From positions 1-64,000 of the forward strand of contig NZ_FNYE01000033.1 in assembly GCF_900108945.1 (NCBI RefSeq): a stretch of 64,000 bases of DNA. The letters run 5' to 3'. Both the position numbers and the translations under genes were made by a program. The DNA comes from Paraburkholderia diazotrophica (GTDB lineage: Bacteria > Pseudomonadota > Gammaproteobacteria > Burkholderiales > Burkholderiaceae). Each line of letters begins with the position of its first letter. The stretch's first letter is position 1. Shown one piece after another: positions 34,276 to 43,773 of this stretch. Under the pieces are notes generated by a model. That model made no database searches. It was given only the letters and a program-made list of their open reading frames with translations, and was not told where the DNA came from.

Positions 34276-35067
34276 CTATTTGAACGCGCCTGTCTTCCGG
34301 TTCGCTTCGGGCAACTGGCGCGACTCACGCACGGACTTCGCATGCCAGAGCCTCGCACCGCCTTCGATGCCTGCATCATTCGACACGATCGCGACATTCG
34401 GCGGCAACTCGAACGTGAGCCTCGACGCGTTGCCGCCACCAATCCACAGCTTGTCGTAATTGACGAGCGAAGCCAGGATGCCGAGCACTTTCTCGACGCG
34501 CCGGTTCCAGCGCTTGTTGCCCGCCTGCTCGCGCGCGGCATTGCCGATGTACTGGTCATAGGTGCGGCCCTTGCTGACGGGATGATGCGCGAGTTCGAGA
34601 TGCGGCATCAGCTCGCCGTCGCGAAAGAGCGCGGTGCCCGCGCCCGTGCCGAGCGTCAGCACGAACTCGATGCCGCGCCCTTCGATCGCAGCCAAGCCCT
34701 GCATTTCGGCATCGTTGATCATCCGCACGGGCATGCCGCCGACACGCGCAGCAAGCTCGCCCGCGAGCGGAAAGCCGCGCCAGCTCTCGTCGCCGATATT
34801 CGGCGCGGTCAGAATGCGGTTGTCGCGCACGACGCCGGGAAAGCCGATCGACATCGAGGCGGGACGATGTTCGTCGGCGAGCGGCTGCACGAGTTTTGCG
34901 AGCGTATCGACGAGGTGCTCCGGCGTGCACGGATGCGGCGTGGGCACGCGCACGCGCTCGCTTTTCATGCTGCCGGACGAATCGAGCACGGCGGCCTTCA
35001 GTCCCGAGCCGCCGACGTCGATCGCGAGTATCCGTTCGTCACCGCTTGCTGTCTTTGCTTTGCTCAT
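34276..35067 (-). CDS. ppgK: polyphosphate/ATP glucokinase-like ROK protein
   Basis: A 263-residue ROK-family kinase, the length of mycobacterial polyphosphate glucokinase (265). The phosphate-1 motif is ILAIDVGGSGLKAAV, the sugar-binding Asp is in MINDAEMQGLA, and the adenosine-type loop is LTLGTGAGTALFRDGELMPH. The stretch HPVSKGRTYDQYIGNAAREQ and the KRWN...VNYDKLWIGGGNA region are typical of the PpgK branch. It would phosphorylate the free glucose released by the two glycosidases upstream in the same unit. Whether it prefers polyphosphate or ATP cannot be told from sequence. Confidence 0.85.
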   Translation of the reverse strand: MSKAKTASGDERILAIDVGGSGLKAAVLDSSGSMKSERVRVPTPHPCTPEHLVDTLAKLVQPLADEHRPASMSIGFPGVVRDNRILTAPNIGDESWRGFPLAGELAARVGGMPVRMINDAEMQGLAAIEGRGIEFVLTLGTGAGTALFRDGELMPHLELAHHPVSKGRTYDQYIGNAAREQAGNKRWNRRVEKVLGILASLVNYDKLWIGGGNASRLTFELPPNVAIVSNDAGIEGGARLWHAKSVRESRQLPEANRKTGAFK

Positions 35068-35128
35068 GGCGAGGTCGTTGTCCTTTGGTCTGTTCTTGTC
35101 GAGTCAGTGCGAGGTGCTTGCCATTACG

Positions 35129-37864
35129 CTACTTCACCGCTGATGCAACGGCCGCCGGTTCCGCGACGCCTTTCGTCACAGGGACGTTCCCCGAGCTGAC
35201 GAGTTCGCGCGGCTGCAACAGCAACGCGACGAGCCCTGTCCAGCCCGTCTGATGCGATGCGCCCACGCCGCGTCCGTTGTCGCCGTGGAAGTACTCGTGA
35301 AAGAGCACGAGGTCCTGCGAGCGCGGGTCGGCCTGCAACAGCGGATACGCGGCCATCACGGGACGCTCGCCGTTCTTGTCCTTCAGAAAGAGCGTGGTCG
35401 TGCGACGCGCGAGCGCATCGCCGATTTCGGCGAGCGACAGCTTGTTGCCCGAGCCCGTCGGATACTCGACGCGAAAATCGTCGCCGTAATAGCGGTGGAA
35501 TTCGTAGAGCGATTCGATCAGCAGATAGTTGACGGGCATCCATACCGGTCCGCGCCAGTTCGAATTGCCGCCGAACACGCGCGAATCCGATTCGGCGGGC
35601 AGGTACTTCACACAAAAGCTCTGGCCGTTGTGCCGGTAGACGAACGGATTGTCGCGATGCACACGCGACAGCGCGCGTACGCCGTGATCGGACAGGAACT
35701 CCGTTTCATCGAGCGCGCGCCTGAGCAGCGCTTTCATCCGGTGCCCGCGCAACAGCGAGAGCAGCAGGCTGTTGCCGCGTCCCGGCTCGTTCCAGCGCGA
35801 TACCAGCCGCGCGAGATCGGGGCGAAAGCGCAAGAACCATACGAGGCGATCGCGCAAGCCCGGCAGCGAGCCATGCAGGCGTTCTTCGAGCACATGCACC
35901 GCGATCAGCGGAATCAGGCCGACGATCGAGCGCACGCGCATCGGCGTGCTGGAGCCATCGGGCAAGCGCAGCTTGTCATAGAAGAACTCGTCCTCGCTGT
36001 CCCACAGGCCCGTTTCGCAATTGTCTTCGCAACTGACGGCCTGCGCGATATACAGAAAGTGCTCGAAGAACTTCACGCCGATATCGACGAACACATGGTT
36101 TGCAAACGCGAGCTCGAGCGCGATGCGCATCAGGTCCAGTGCGTACGCGGCCATCCATGCCGTGCCGTCCGCCTGATCGATACGGCCGCCCGTCGGCAGC
36201 GGCGACGAGCGATCGAAGATGCCCACGTTATCGAGCCCGAGAAAGCCGCCCTGGAAAATATTGCGGCCATCGGCGTCCTTGCGGTTCACCCACCACGAGA
36301 AGTTGAGCAGCAGCTTGTGAAAGACCAGCTCCAGAAAATCGCGATCGCCCTTGCCCGTCAGCGCGCGATCGATTTCATAGACACGCCACGCGGCCCACGC
36401 ATGCACGGGCGGATTCGCATCGCTGAATGCCCATTCATACGCTGGGATTTGCCCGTTCGGATGCATGTAGCGGTCCTTCACGAGCAGCAGCAATTGACGC
36501 TTCGCGAACGCGGGATCGATCAATGCGAACGCCGCCGCATGAAACGCGAGGTCCCATGATGCGTACCACGGGTACTCCCACTTGTCCGGCATCGACACGA
36601 TGTCGGCGTTGCACAGATGGCGCCAGTCGCGATTGCGGCCCTGCTTGCGCGACGCAGGCGGCGCCGGCTGTGCGGGATCGCCGTCCATCCAGCGCTGCAC
36701 GTCGAACTGGTAGTACTGCTTCGACCACAGCATGCCCGCCAATGCCTGACGCTGAACGAGCCGCTCGTCCGCGCCGTCGATGTCATGCTGCAACGCTGCG
36801 TAGAACGCGTCGGCTTCCGCGATGCGCTGCGAGAACAGCTCGTCGACGTCGAGCGGCTCGTCGTCGACGGCGAACTCGGGCCGCCAGCGCAGATAAACGA
36901 TGGCCGTGCCGTGCGGCGGCAAATTCAACGGCACATGCGCGGCCGCCTTTGTGCCCGCGTCGCGGCGAATCGCGTCGGCGTCGCCATGTACGAGGTATTC
37001 GTTGAAGCCGTCCTTGAACGGACCTGTCGCTTCCATGTCGAAATGACGCCGGACGTTCGTATCGTTCTCGCAGAACATCCATTCGAGCACGGTCGTGTCG
37101 GGCGACCATGCCGTCACGACGATCGGCTCGTGGCCCGGATGCGTGCCGAGCAAACGCGTAACGCCGTGCACCGTTTCCTTGACGAGCTTCGGCCGCTCGT
37201 CGATGTCCTTCCACGACCACTTGTTGCGCGCCCAGAACTGCGGCAGAAGATCGAGCGCTGCCGACTCGTCCGCACGATTCTCGACGGTGACACGCATCAC
37301 GATGTCTTCAGGCGTGTTCTTTGCGTATTCGACGGTCACATCGAAATAGCGCAGATCGTCGAACACGCCTGTATCGAGCACTTCATACTCGGGCATATCG
37401 CCGCCGCGCCGCGCGTTTTCCTCGACGAGATCCTGATACGGAAACGCGGCATGCGGGTACTTGTACAGCATGCGCATATAGGAATGCGTCGGCGTGCCGT
37501 CGAGATAGAAGTACAGCTCCTTCACGTCCTCGCCGTGATTGCCTTCCTGATTCGTGAGGCCGAACAGACGCTCCTTCAGAATGGGATCGGCGCGATTCCA
37601 CATTGCAATCGACACGCACCAGTTCAACGTTTCGTCGCCGAATCCTGCGATGCCGTCTTCGCCCCATCGATACGCGCGGCTGCGCGCATGATCGTGCGGG
37701 AAGTAGTCCCATGCCGTGCCGTTCGGGCTGTAGTCTTCGCGCACCGTGCCCCATTGACGCTCGCTGAGGTACGGACCCCAGCGCTGCCACCGCGCGCACT
37801 CGGCGGAATGCAGACGTATCCCCTCGACCGTGGAAAGCAGATTCGCAGCGCGCAGCGCAGGCAT
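35129..37864 (-). CDS. GH63/MGH1-like glucosidase
   Basis: A large 911-residue glycoside hydrolase of the MGH1-like (alpha/alpha)6-barrel group related to GH63, acting on alpha-glucosidic links. It starts RLHSAECARWQRWGPYLSER and contains EYPWYASWDLAFHAAAFALI (with the probable catalytic Asp), NPPVHAWAAWRVYE, GRIDQADGTAWMAAYALDLM and NSNWRGPVWMPVNYLLIESL. No signal peptide is present, so it acts in the cytoplasm. GAGGAAGGA precedes the ATG at 37864; the longer frame overlaps the upstream gene and is an artefact. It lies 34 bases after the debranching enzyme and 61 before ppgK, so the three form one operon. Confidence 0.87.
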   Translation of the reverse strand: MPALRAANLLSTVEGIRLHSAECARWQRWGPYLSERQWGTVREDYSPNGTAWDYFPHDHARSRAYRWGEDGIAGFGDETLNWCVSIAMWNRADPILKERLFGLTNQEGNHGEDVKELYFYLDGTPTHSYMRMLYKYPHAAFPYQDLVEENARRGGDMPEYEVLDTGVFDDLRYFDVTVEYAKNTPEDIVMRVTVENRADESAALDLLPQFWARNKWSWKDIDERPKLVKETVHGVTRLLGTHPGHEPIVVTAWSPDTTVLEWMFCENDTNVRRHFDMEATGPFKDGFNEYLVHGDADAIRRDAGTKAAAHVPLNLPPHGTAIVYLRWRPEFAVDDEPLDVDELFSQRIAEADAFYAALQHDIDGADERLVQRQALAGMLWSKQYYQFDVQRWMDGDPAQPAPPASRKQGRNRDWRHLCNADIVSMPDKWEYPWYASWDLAFHAAAFALIDPAFAKRQLLLLVKDRYMHPNGQIPAYEWAFSDANPPVHAWAAWRVYEIDRALTGKGDRDFLELVFHKLLLNFSWWVNRKDADGRNIFQGGFLGLDNVGIFDRSSPLPTGGRIDQADGTAWMAAYALDLMRIALELAFANHVFVDIGVKFFEHFLYIAQAVSCEDNCETGLWDSEDEFFYDKLRLPDGSSTPMRVRSIVGLIPLIAVHVLEERLHGSLPGLRDRLVWFLRFRPDLARLVSRWNEPGRGNSLLLSLLRGHRMKALLRRALDETEFLSDHGVRALSRVHRDNPFVYRHNGQSFCVKYLPAESDSRVFGGNSNWRGPVWMPVNYLLIESLYEFHRYYGDDFRVEYPTGSGNKLSLAEIGDALARRTTTLFLKDKNGERPVMAAYPLLQADPRSQDLVLFHEYFHGDNGRGVGASHQTGWTGLVALLLQPRELVSSGNVPVTKGVAEPAAVASAVK

Positions 37865-37898
37865 GGCAGCGTCCTTCCTCTCGTGGTGACGGCAGGAG

Positions 37899-39902
37899 TT
37901 ACATCGTAGCGCGGTTGGGGTGTTCGCGTTGCGCAGCAGACGGATCGGCGCTGATGCGTTCCCCAAGCAACACCCCCACACGCAACCGTTCCCCAAGCGA
38001 CCACGCCTGAAACGGCGTGCCGCCCGGCGCATGCGGCGCGTCGCCGTCCGCGACTTCCGAAATGTGATCGAGGCCCGCGCGGTCCAGATGCGCATCGAGC
38101 GGCACGAGAAAGCGTGTGCGCGCCGCGTCGCGTGCGGCGGCATCGAGACGTTGCACGCGCAGCCATGCCTCGACGAACGGACCGAGCAGCCAGGGCCACA
38201 CGGTCCCTTGATGATAGGCGCCGTCGCGATCGAACGGCGTCCCCACGTAGCGCCCGCGATATGCGGGATCTTCGGGCGAGAGCGTGCGCAATCCGAGCGG
38301 CGTCAGCAGATGCGCTTCCACCTGCGCGACAACGGCACGCGCCGTCTCGCCTTCGACGAGCGCGAACGGCAGCCCGCCGGCGGCGAAGATCTGATTGGGC
38401 CGCACGGAACGATCGACAGCGCCGCGCACGTGATCGACATCGACGTTGTCGAACAGCGCACCCGTTTGCGGATCGACGAAGCGCCCGGCAAACGACTGCG
38501 CCGCACGCATTGCCGGCTCGCGCCAGTGCGCATTCCACCGCGAAGCAATCTGCAACGCGTTGAACCATAGCGCCTGCACTTCGACGGGCTTGCCGATGCG
38601 CGGCGTCACGACCCAGTCGCCGACCTTCGCGTCCATCCACGTAAGCTGCACGCCGGGCACGCCGGCGCGCAACAGGCCGTCGTCGTCGGCACGTATGCCG
38701 TAGCGGGTGCCTTGCGTGTAGCCGGACAGAATCGTATCAACGGCCTCGTGCAAGCGGTCTCGCGTGTCGTTCGACGCATGCCCCGTCGACAGATAGTCGT
38801 GCACGGCAATCGCGAACCAGAGCGACGCATCCACCGAGTTGTACTCCGGCTCGTCGCCATAGTCGGGAAAGCGGTTCGGACACATGCCTTCGGAAATCGT
38901 GCCCGCCCACGCAAGCAGGATCGACTCGGCTTCCGCATGGCGCCCCGTGGCGATGAGCAGCCCGCGCATTGCGATGAACGTATCGCGGCCCCAATCGGTG
39001 AACCACGGAAAGCCCGCGACGATCGTGTGGCCCGTCGAACGCGCGACGACATAGGCATCGGCGGAACGCTGCAGGCGCGATGAGAATGCCGCGCGACGCG
39101 ATGCTTCCGTATTCGCAAGCGCATCGGCGTGTGCGCTCGCCGCTTGCATGTCGGGCGGCGCGTGACCCGTGGCCGCGCTCAGCACCATGACGGCTGCATC
39201 GCTCAGAAGTTCGAAGCTGAAGACGCCGGGCGTCGCGAGATCTTCCGTGAAGTCGAGGCCGCGCTCGCGTTCGCGCACATAACAGAAGTTGCGATACCAG
39301 TCGGGCGCATGTCCATAGGCGCCGTTCGTCAAGGCGCGAATCGCGGGCAGATCGCGATAGGGCTGCCACTGCACGCGCTCGCCATCGACGCAAGCGGTGA
39401 AATCGAACGCGCCGTTCTCGTGATGCAGCGCGTGATAGTCGCGGCCCGACAGCAACGGACGCACATGCAGCGTAATCGTGCGATCGCGCGGCACATCGTG
39501 TTCGAACTCCGCCCGCCAGCGCAGCACCGTCTCGCACGTCGCTTTCGCAACGAATGCTTCAGCGACCACAGAAGTCCACGCGTCGATCCGGAAGCGCCAT
39601 GTCGGCCAGGGCATCGTATCGAACGCGATCAGACTCGCCGCGATGTCGGGATACAGGATGTCGGGCGCGTAGCGCTGCATCGTGAGCGGATAGCGCGCTC
39701 CGTTCGCTTCGATCCACGCTTCGATGCCATTGGCGAGCACCACGCGCCCCGCAGGCGCGCGCGTCGCCGTCAGCAGCAGCGCGTGGTAGCGGCGCGTGCG
39801 CAACGTGCCCACCGTGCCCGACGCGAAGCCGCCGAAGCCATCGGCCTCGAGCCATTCGTCTTCCAGACGTCCGATATCGAAGGGGCGTTCGACGCGTGTC
39901 AT
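37899..39902 (-). CDS. glycogen debranching enzyme, archaeal type (amylo-alpha-1,6-glucosidase)
   Basis: A 667-residue cytoplasmic enzyme removing alpha-1,6 branches. The N-terminal domain has EWLEADGFGGFASGTVGTLR (16-35), the mark of the archaeal/bacterial type. The C-terminal (alpha/alpha)6 catalytic domain has PWFTDWGRDTFIAMRG (299-314), EYNSVDASLWFAIAVHDY (353-370), WMDAKVGD and HQGTVWPWLLGPF. Length fits the family (about 650-720). It heads a three-gene unit with a GH63-like glucosidase and a ROK glucokinase, a route from branched glucan to glucose 6-phosphate. No glycogen phosphorylase or synthase is in the window. Confidence 0.9.
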   Translation of the reverse strand: MTRVERPFDIGRLEDEWLEADGFGGFASGTVGTLRTRRYHALLLTATRAPAGRVVLANGIEAWIEANGARYPLTMQRYAPDILYPDIAASLIAFDTMPWPTWRFRIDAWTSVVAEAFVAKATCETVLRWRAEFEHDVPRDRTITLHVRPLLSGRDYHALHHENGAFDFTACVDGERVQWQPYRDLPAIRALTNGAYGHAPDWYRNFCYVRERERGLDFTEDLATPGVFSFELLSDAAVMVLSAATGHAPPDMQAASAHADALANTEASRRAAFSSRLQRSADAYVVARSTGHTIVAGFPWFTDWGRDTFIAMRGLLIATGRHAEAESILLAWAGTISEGMCPNRFPDYGDEPEYNSVDASLWFAIAVHDYLSTGHASNDTRDRLHEAVDTILSGYTQGTRYGIRADDDGLLRAGVPGVQLTWMDAKVGDWVVTPRIGKPVEVQALWFNALQIASRWNAHWREPAMRAAQSFAGRFVDPQTGALFDNVDVDHVRGAVDRSVRPNQIFAAGGLPFALVEGETARAVVAQVEAHLLTPLGLRTLSPEDPAYRGRYVGTPFDRDGAYHQGTVWPWLLGPFVEAWLRVQRLDAAARDAARTRFLVPLDAHLDRAGLDHISEVADGDAPHAPGGTPFQAWSLGERLRVGVLLGERISADPSAAQREHPNRATM

Positions 39903-40015
39903 CGCAGATCCGCTTTTCGCTGGCGTGGCCGGTCAAGACTGCCGACAGATTAGCGGCTCACGCGGGAAAAGTCTTGCGCAGTGCCGTCTCACCTATGATG
40001 CCAACCGCGTGAAGA

Positions 40016-41371
40016 TCACATAGCCGTTTGCGCCGCCACGCGATGCAGAATCGGCAGCACGGCCCACACTTCGAGCCCGCCGCCTTCGCGCGGATGAAAC
40101 TCCAGCGCGCCGCCATGCAAGCGCGCGATGCGCTCGACGATCGCAAGCCCCAGCCCCGTGCCGCCCGTCTTGCCGTGCGCATTCTTGCCGCGCTGGAACG
40201 GCGCCTTCAGGCGTTCGAGTTCTTCGGCGCTCAATCCCTTGCCACGGTCCCCGACAGCCACACGGATCGCATCGGCATCGGCCCATGTCCTGACGGCAAG
40301 GCCCGTCTGCCCGTAGACGACGGCGTTCTGCATCAGGTTCATCACGAGCCGCATCATCGTGATGGGCCGGAATGCATGTTCGGGAAGCTTGCCGAGCGAC
40401 AGCTCGAATTCGTGCCCGAGTCCCGCGAAGTCCGCGGCTAGCTGGCTGATCAGCGCGTTCAGATCGCCGGGCTGCGGCGTCTCGCGCTCGCCGCTTCCCG
40501 CGTAGTCCATGAACTGCTGAAGGATCGTGTCGATCTGGTCCAGATACGATTCCGCCGCGCCGGAGAATGCTTCGTCGCCGCCCGTCTCGTTCGCCATCGC
40601 CATTGCGAGACGCAGCTTCGTGAGCGGCGTGCGGATATCGTGCGAAACGCCCGCGAGCATCAGCGCGCGCGTCGCCTCCGCCTGCTGCAACGCCTGCATC
40701 ATCTGATTGAACGCGCCGCTCACCTGCGCGATCTCGGTCGGCCCGTCGACGGGCAAAGGCGGCGGCGTTTCGCCCGCGCTCACGCGGCGCGCCGCATGCG
40801 CGAGTTCCTGCAACGGACGGTTCAGATAGCGTTGCAGCGCGAAGCCCGTCAAAGCGGCCAGCATGCCGAGCCCCAGCGACAGCAACACGGCCGTCAGCAT
40901 GCCGCCGCCCTGCGCTTCTTCCGGCACTTGCAGGCCAACCCAGTACGGCTTGCCCGCGACGTGCATGCGTATCCACATGCGCGGGCCGGCCTGTTGCCAA
41001 CGCACTTCCGTGCCCGACGGCAGATAGCGGCCCAGACTTTCCAGAAACAACTGCAACTGATGAAGCCGGTAGAACGCGAGCAGTCTGACGCGCGGCTCCG
41101 TCACCGCATCGGCGGGCGGTTCGTCGCGTGCGTCGAGCCGCGCGACGAGCGTGTCGCGCGCAATCTCGGGCGACGCGGTGAGCGCGTTATCCAATGTCTT
41201 GATGTACGTGCCGAACACGGCAGCGGCGCGCTCGGTGCGCGGGCTTTGCACATAGTGGATCAGCACGCTCAGCGCGCAGACCTGGCTGACCGCCATCAGC
41301 ACGATCAGCAGCATGATGTTGCGCGCGAGAACGCTGCGCGGCAGCACGCGCGACAGGATGCGCGCGTTCAT
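40016..41371 (-). CDS. sensor histidine kinase (EnvZ-like)
   Basis: A 451-residue inner-membrane kinase. Helices at about 17-40 and 158-180 enclose a periplasmic domain of about 115 residues. HAMP follows (FALQRYLNRPLQELAHAARR). The phospho-acceptor is His244 (GVSHDIRTPLTKL). ATPase boxes are the N box (LMQNAVVYG, Asn349), DRGKGL and GGTGLGLAIVERI. Its start overlaps the response-regulator stop by four bases, so they are coupled. The membrane layout is that of EnvZ, but the periplasmic domain is unrelated in detail, so the signal is unknown. A secreted EF-hand-like protein is encoded upstream in the same unit. Confidence 0.92.
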   Translation of the reverse strand: MNARILSRVLPRSVLARNIMLLIVLMAVSQVCALSVLIHYVQSPRTERAAAVFGTYIKTLDNALTASPEIARDTLVARLDARDEPPADAVTEPRVRLLAFYRLHQLQLFLESLGRYLPSGTEVRWQQAGPRMWIRMHVAGKPYWVGLQVPEEAQGGGMLTAVLLSLGLGMLAALTGFALQRYLNRPLQELAHAARRVSAGETPPPLPVDGPTEIAQVSGAFNQMMQALQQAEATRALMLAGVSHDIRTPLTKLRLAMAMANETGGDEAFSGAAESYLDQIDTILQQFMDYAGSGERETPQPGDLNALISQLAADFAGLGHEFELSLGKLPEHAFRPITMMRLVMNLMQNAVVYGQTGLAVRTWADADAIRVAVGDRGKGLSAEELERLKAPFQRGKNAHGKTGGTGLGLAIVERIARLHGGALEFHPREGGGLEVWAVLPILHRVAAQTAM

Positions 41372-42081
41372 GCTTCGACGTCGGCGACGAGCATATAGCC
41401 GACGCCCCATACGGTCTTGATGAAACGCGGCTTCGACGGATCGCTTTCGATCGTCTGCCGCAAGCGCAGAATCTGCACGTCGATACTGCGGTCGAGTGCA
41501 TCGTGGTCGCGCCCTCTCGCGCGCGCGATCAGATTGTCGCGGCTCACTGCGCGGTTCGGCGACGCCGCGAGCGCCGTCAACAGCAGCATCTGCGCGGAAT
41601 GCAGTTCGACGGGTGCATCGAGCCGGTAGAGACACTGCTTGCCGACATCGAGCCGGAAGTCGCCGAAGCGCAGCGTTTGCGTGGTAACGGTCGGGTCGCC
41701 CGCTGCGATCTTCTGGCGGCGCAACAGCGCGTTGATGCGCGCCACCAGCTCGCGCGGCAGGAAGGGTTTCGCGAGGTAATCGTCGGCGCCCGTTTCGAGA
41801 CCGATCACGCGGTCGAGCGGATCGCCCTTTGCAGTGAGCATCAGGATCGGCATCGTATGGCCCTCCGCGCGCAGGCGCGCGCAGATCTGCAGGCCGTCCT
41901 CTTCGCCGATCATCAGGTCGAGCACCAGCAGGTCGTAGGGCTCGCGCTGCAGATAGCGTTCGAGCCGCTTGCTGTTCTCGACGGCGCGGACTTCGAAGCC
42001 ATGTCCGCTCAGGAAGCGCTGCAGCATGTTGCGCAGTTCCGCTTCGTCGTCGAGCACGATGATGCGGGCGGGTCGGTCCAT
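41368..42081 (-). CDS. OmpR-family response regulator
   Basis: A 237-residue DNA-binding response regulator. The receiver has the acidic pair Asp11/Asp12 (VLDDEAEL), the phosphorylation site Asp55 (LLVLDLMIGEEDGL), Thr and Lys switch residues (LTAKGD; DDYLAKPFLP). The C-terminal winged helix shows RAVSRDNLIARARGRD and DRSIDVQILRLRQTIE, ending KTVWGVGYMLV. It partners the kinase downstream, with which its gene overlaps. Targets are not visible; the EF-hand gene 57 bases upstream is a likely one or a co-transcribed partner. Confidence 0.93.
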   Translation of the reverse strand: MDRPARIIVLDDEAELRNMLQRFLSGHGFEVRAVENSKRLERYLQREPYDLLVLDLMIGEEDGLQICARLRAEGHTMPILMLTAKGDPLDRVIGLETGADDYLAKPFLPRELVARINALLRRQKIAAGDPTVTTQTLRFGDFRLDVGKQCLYRLDAPVELHSAQMLLLTALAASPNRAVSRDNLIARARGRDHDALDRSIDVQILRLRQTIESDPSKPRFIKTVWGVGYMLVADVEA

Positions 42082-42138
42082 GCGATGGCTCCTTTCGCTA
42101 CTTGCAACAGTTTAGCTTCGGGCCGACCCGTTTTTCCG

Positions 42139-42432
42139 TCAGTGCGATCCCGCGCGCTGCGCCATGAATTGCTCGATCTGTCCGAGCGTCACATAGCCCT
42201 GTCTCTGCGTATCGATCTCGTTGAAATGCTGCGCGACGCGCGGCATGCCCGTCTGGGCCTGGGCAAGCGTCAGCTTGCCGTCATGCGTCGTGTTGGCGGC
42301 GGCAAAGCGCTGCTGCAACTCCTGCATCATCCGCTCCATGCGCGGCGATGCGGCCATCGGTTGCGGCGCCGTCTGCGCCATCACGCCCGTCGATGCAATG
42401 CACAAAGCCAGCATGGCGATCCACTTCTTCAT
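42139..42432 (-). CDS. secreted protein with two degenerate EF-hand loops
   Basis: A 97-residue exported protein. The signal peptide is KKWIAMLALCIASTGVMAQ, with cleavage after MAQ (about residue 20). Two EF-hand-like loops follow: NTTHDGKLTLAQ and DTQRQGYVTLGQ. Both keep Gly at position 6 and the hydrophobic position 8, but have Gln at position 12 and few acidic ligands, so Ca2+ binding is doubtful. The start at 42432 has GGAGAG six bases upstream. It lies 57 bases upstream of the response regulator on the same strand, so it is probably the first gene of that operon and could shape the signal seen by the kinase. Confidence 0.75.
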   Translation of the reverse strand: MKKWIAMLALCIASTGVMAQTAPQPMAASPRMERMMQELQQRFAAANTTHDGKLTLAQAQTGMPRVAQHFNEIDTQRQGYVTLGQIEQFMAQRAGSH

Positions 42433-42794
42433 TTCACTCTCCAATCGGTTCATTCAACTTCTTCGCTCACGTGGTGTTGCGATTCGTCGTTGGCGAAGCG
42501 AATTCTTGCTGTCTGGAAAGCGGAAGGCAATTTCAAAGTTATGTCGCCGCATTTCATGCGATTCATCGTCTGGGCCATGCATTCACGCTTGTTTCAGATT
42601 CGCCGCTGCATCGCGCGCTACGTGATTACGTAGCGAACACTTCAAGCATGAGCGTGCTTTTCCGGCGACATCGAATGAAACAAGTAATCGCTGCCCATTC
42701 GGGGATGTGTTGCGTATCGTCTGCACGTCGGCGGCGATGTGAGGACTTCGCATCGCGTCCGCCGACTGTCCGCTCGTCCGCCGAGGAGTTTGAT

Positions 42795-43181
42795 GTGAAC
42801 ATTCGCTCTGCTTATACGTCCGCGATTGCCGCGATGGGTATCGCCTGCTCGACCAGCGCCTTCGCCGGCACCGTGTTCGTCCATGCGGCCTATGTGCCCG
42901 CTGTCGTCTATGCGCCGCCGCGCACGCTCTATTACGTGCCGCCGCAACCGCCTTATGTCGTGCCCGTCGTGCCCGTCGTCACTCGCGTGCCCGTGGCCCC
43001 CGTGGTACCTGTCGTGCCCTATGTCGCCGTCGTGCCGCCACCCGCGCCCGCGAAGCCCTTGCCCTATGCGACGGTGGCCGTGCCCATCGTCGCACCGCCT
43101 GCTTACGCGGTTGCGCCCGCAAGAAGCATCGTCTATGCGCAGCCGGTCGCCGTTGTGCCCGGCGTCGTCGTCACACGCTGA
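42795..43181 (+). CDS. Val/Pro-rich secreted protein, GTG start
   Basis: A 128-residue low-complexity protein of unknown function. GTG at 42795 has GAGGAG six bases upstream. The first 24 residues are a signal peptide (IRSAYTSAIAAMGIACSTSA, cleavage after AFA). The rest is built from Val, Pro, Ala and Tyr with short runs such as VVPVVPVVTRVPVAPVVPVV, and no charged core. Such proteins are common in Burkholderia as exported, surface-associated polypeptides without assigned roles. It stands alone, divergent from the EF-hand unit. Confidence 0.65.
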   Translation: MNIRSAYTSAIAAMGIACSTSAFAGTVFVHAAYVPAVVYAPPRTLYYVPPQPPYVVPVVPVVTRVPVAPVVPVVPYVAVVPPPAPAKPLPYATVAVPIVAPPAYAVAPARSIVYAQPVAVVPGVVVTR

Positions 43182-43299
43182 TTGCATCGCTGCGCCGATT
43201 CACTTGATCTTTGGAAAGCCGAGGCCAACAATGAAAGCCTTTGTCTAACCGGTACTAACCGCCATTAACCGGCATTCGGCGAGCTTCGTGGAGGGCGCT

Positions 43300-43773
43300 A
43301 TGTCAGAGATCGAAAAGGACAAGGTCATTGCCGTGCTCAACCAGATTCTCGAATCCGAGCTGGCTGGCGTGGTCCGTTACACGCACTACTCTTTTCTGGT
43401 GTTCGGCTTTGGCCGCATCCCGATCGTGTCGTGGCTGCGTCAGCAGGCCGACGAATCGCTCGCGCATGCGCATCTGGCGGGCGAATGGATCACGACGCTC
43501 GGCGAGTATCCGTCGCTTGGCATCGGTCAATTGCTCGATTCGCATACGACCGATATCGCGTCCATTCTGCGCGAGTCGCTTGCAGCCGAAGACGTCGCGC
43601 TTGGCCTGTATCGCGATCTGCTTGCGCTCGTGAAAGACCGCTCCGTTGCGCTCGAAGAATATGCGCGGCAAATGATCTCGGTCGAAGAGATGCATGCGGG
43701 CGAAGTCGACAAGATGCTGCGCAGGCCGGGCACGGTCGCGACATCGGGCGAGCGCGGCGCCGATACGCATTAG
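43300..43773 (+). CDS. bacterioferritin-like protein
   Basis: A 157-residue four-helix ferritin-like protein for iron binding or oxidation. The first helix holds LNQILESELAGVVRYTHYSF (Glu18, Glu20), the second DESLAHAHLAGEWI (Glu52, His56), the third AAEDVALGLYRDLL (Glu97), the fourth SVEEMHAGEVDKML (Glu129, His132). These are the positions of the di-iron centre, though spacing in helix two differs by one from E. coli bacterioferritin. The start at 43300 has GGAGGG upstream. A perfect terminator follows at 43874. It could be a Bfr paralogue or a non-haem ferritin. Confidence 0.8.
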   Translation: MSEIEKDKVIAVLNQILESELAGVVRYTHYSFLVFGFGRIPIVSWLRQQADESLAHAHLAGEWITTLGEYPSLGIGQLLDSHTTDIASILRESLAAEDVALGLYRDLLALVKDRSVALEEYARQMISVEEMHAGEVDKMLRRPGTVATSGERGADTH

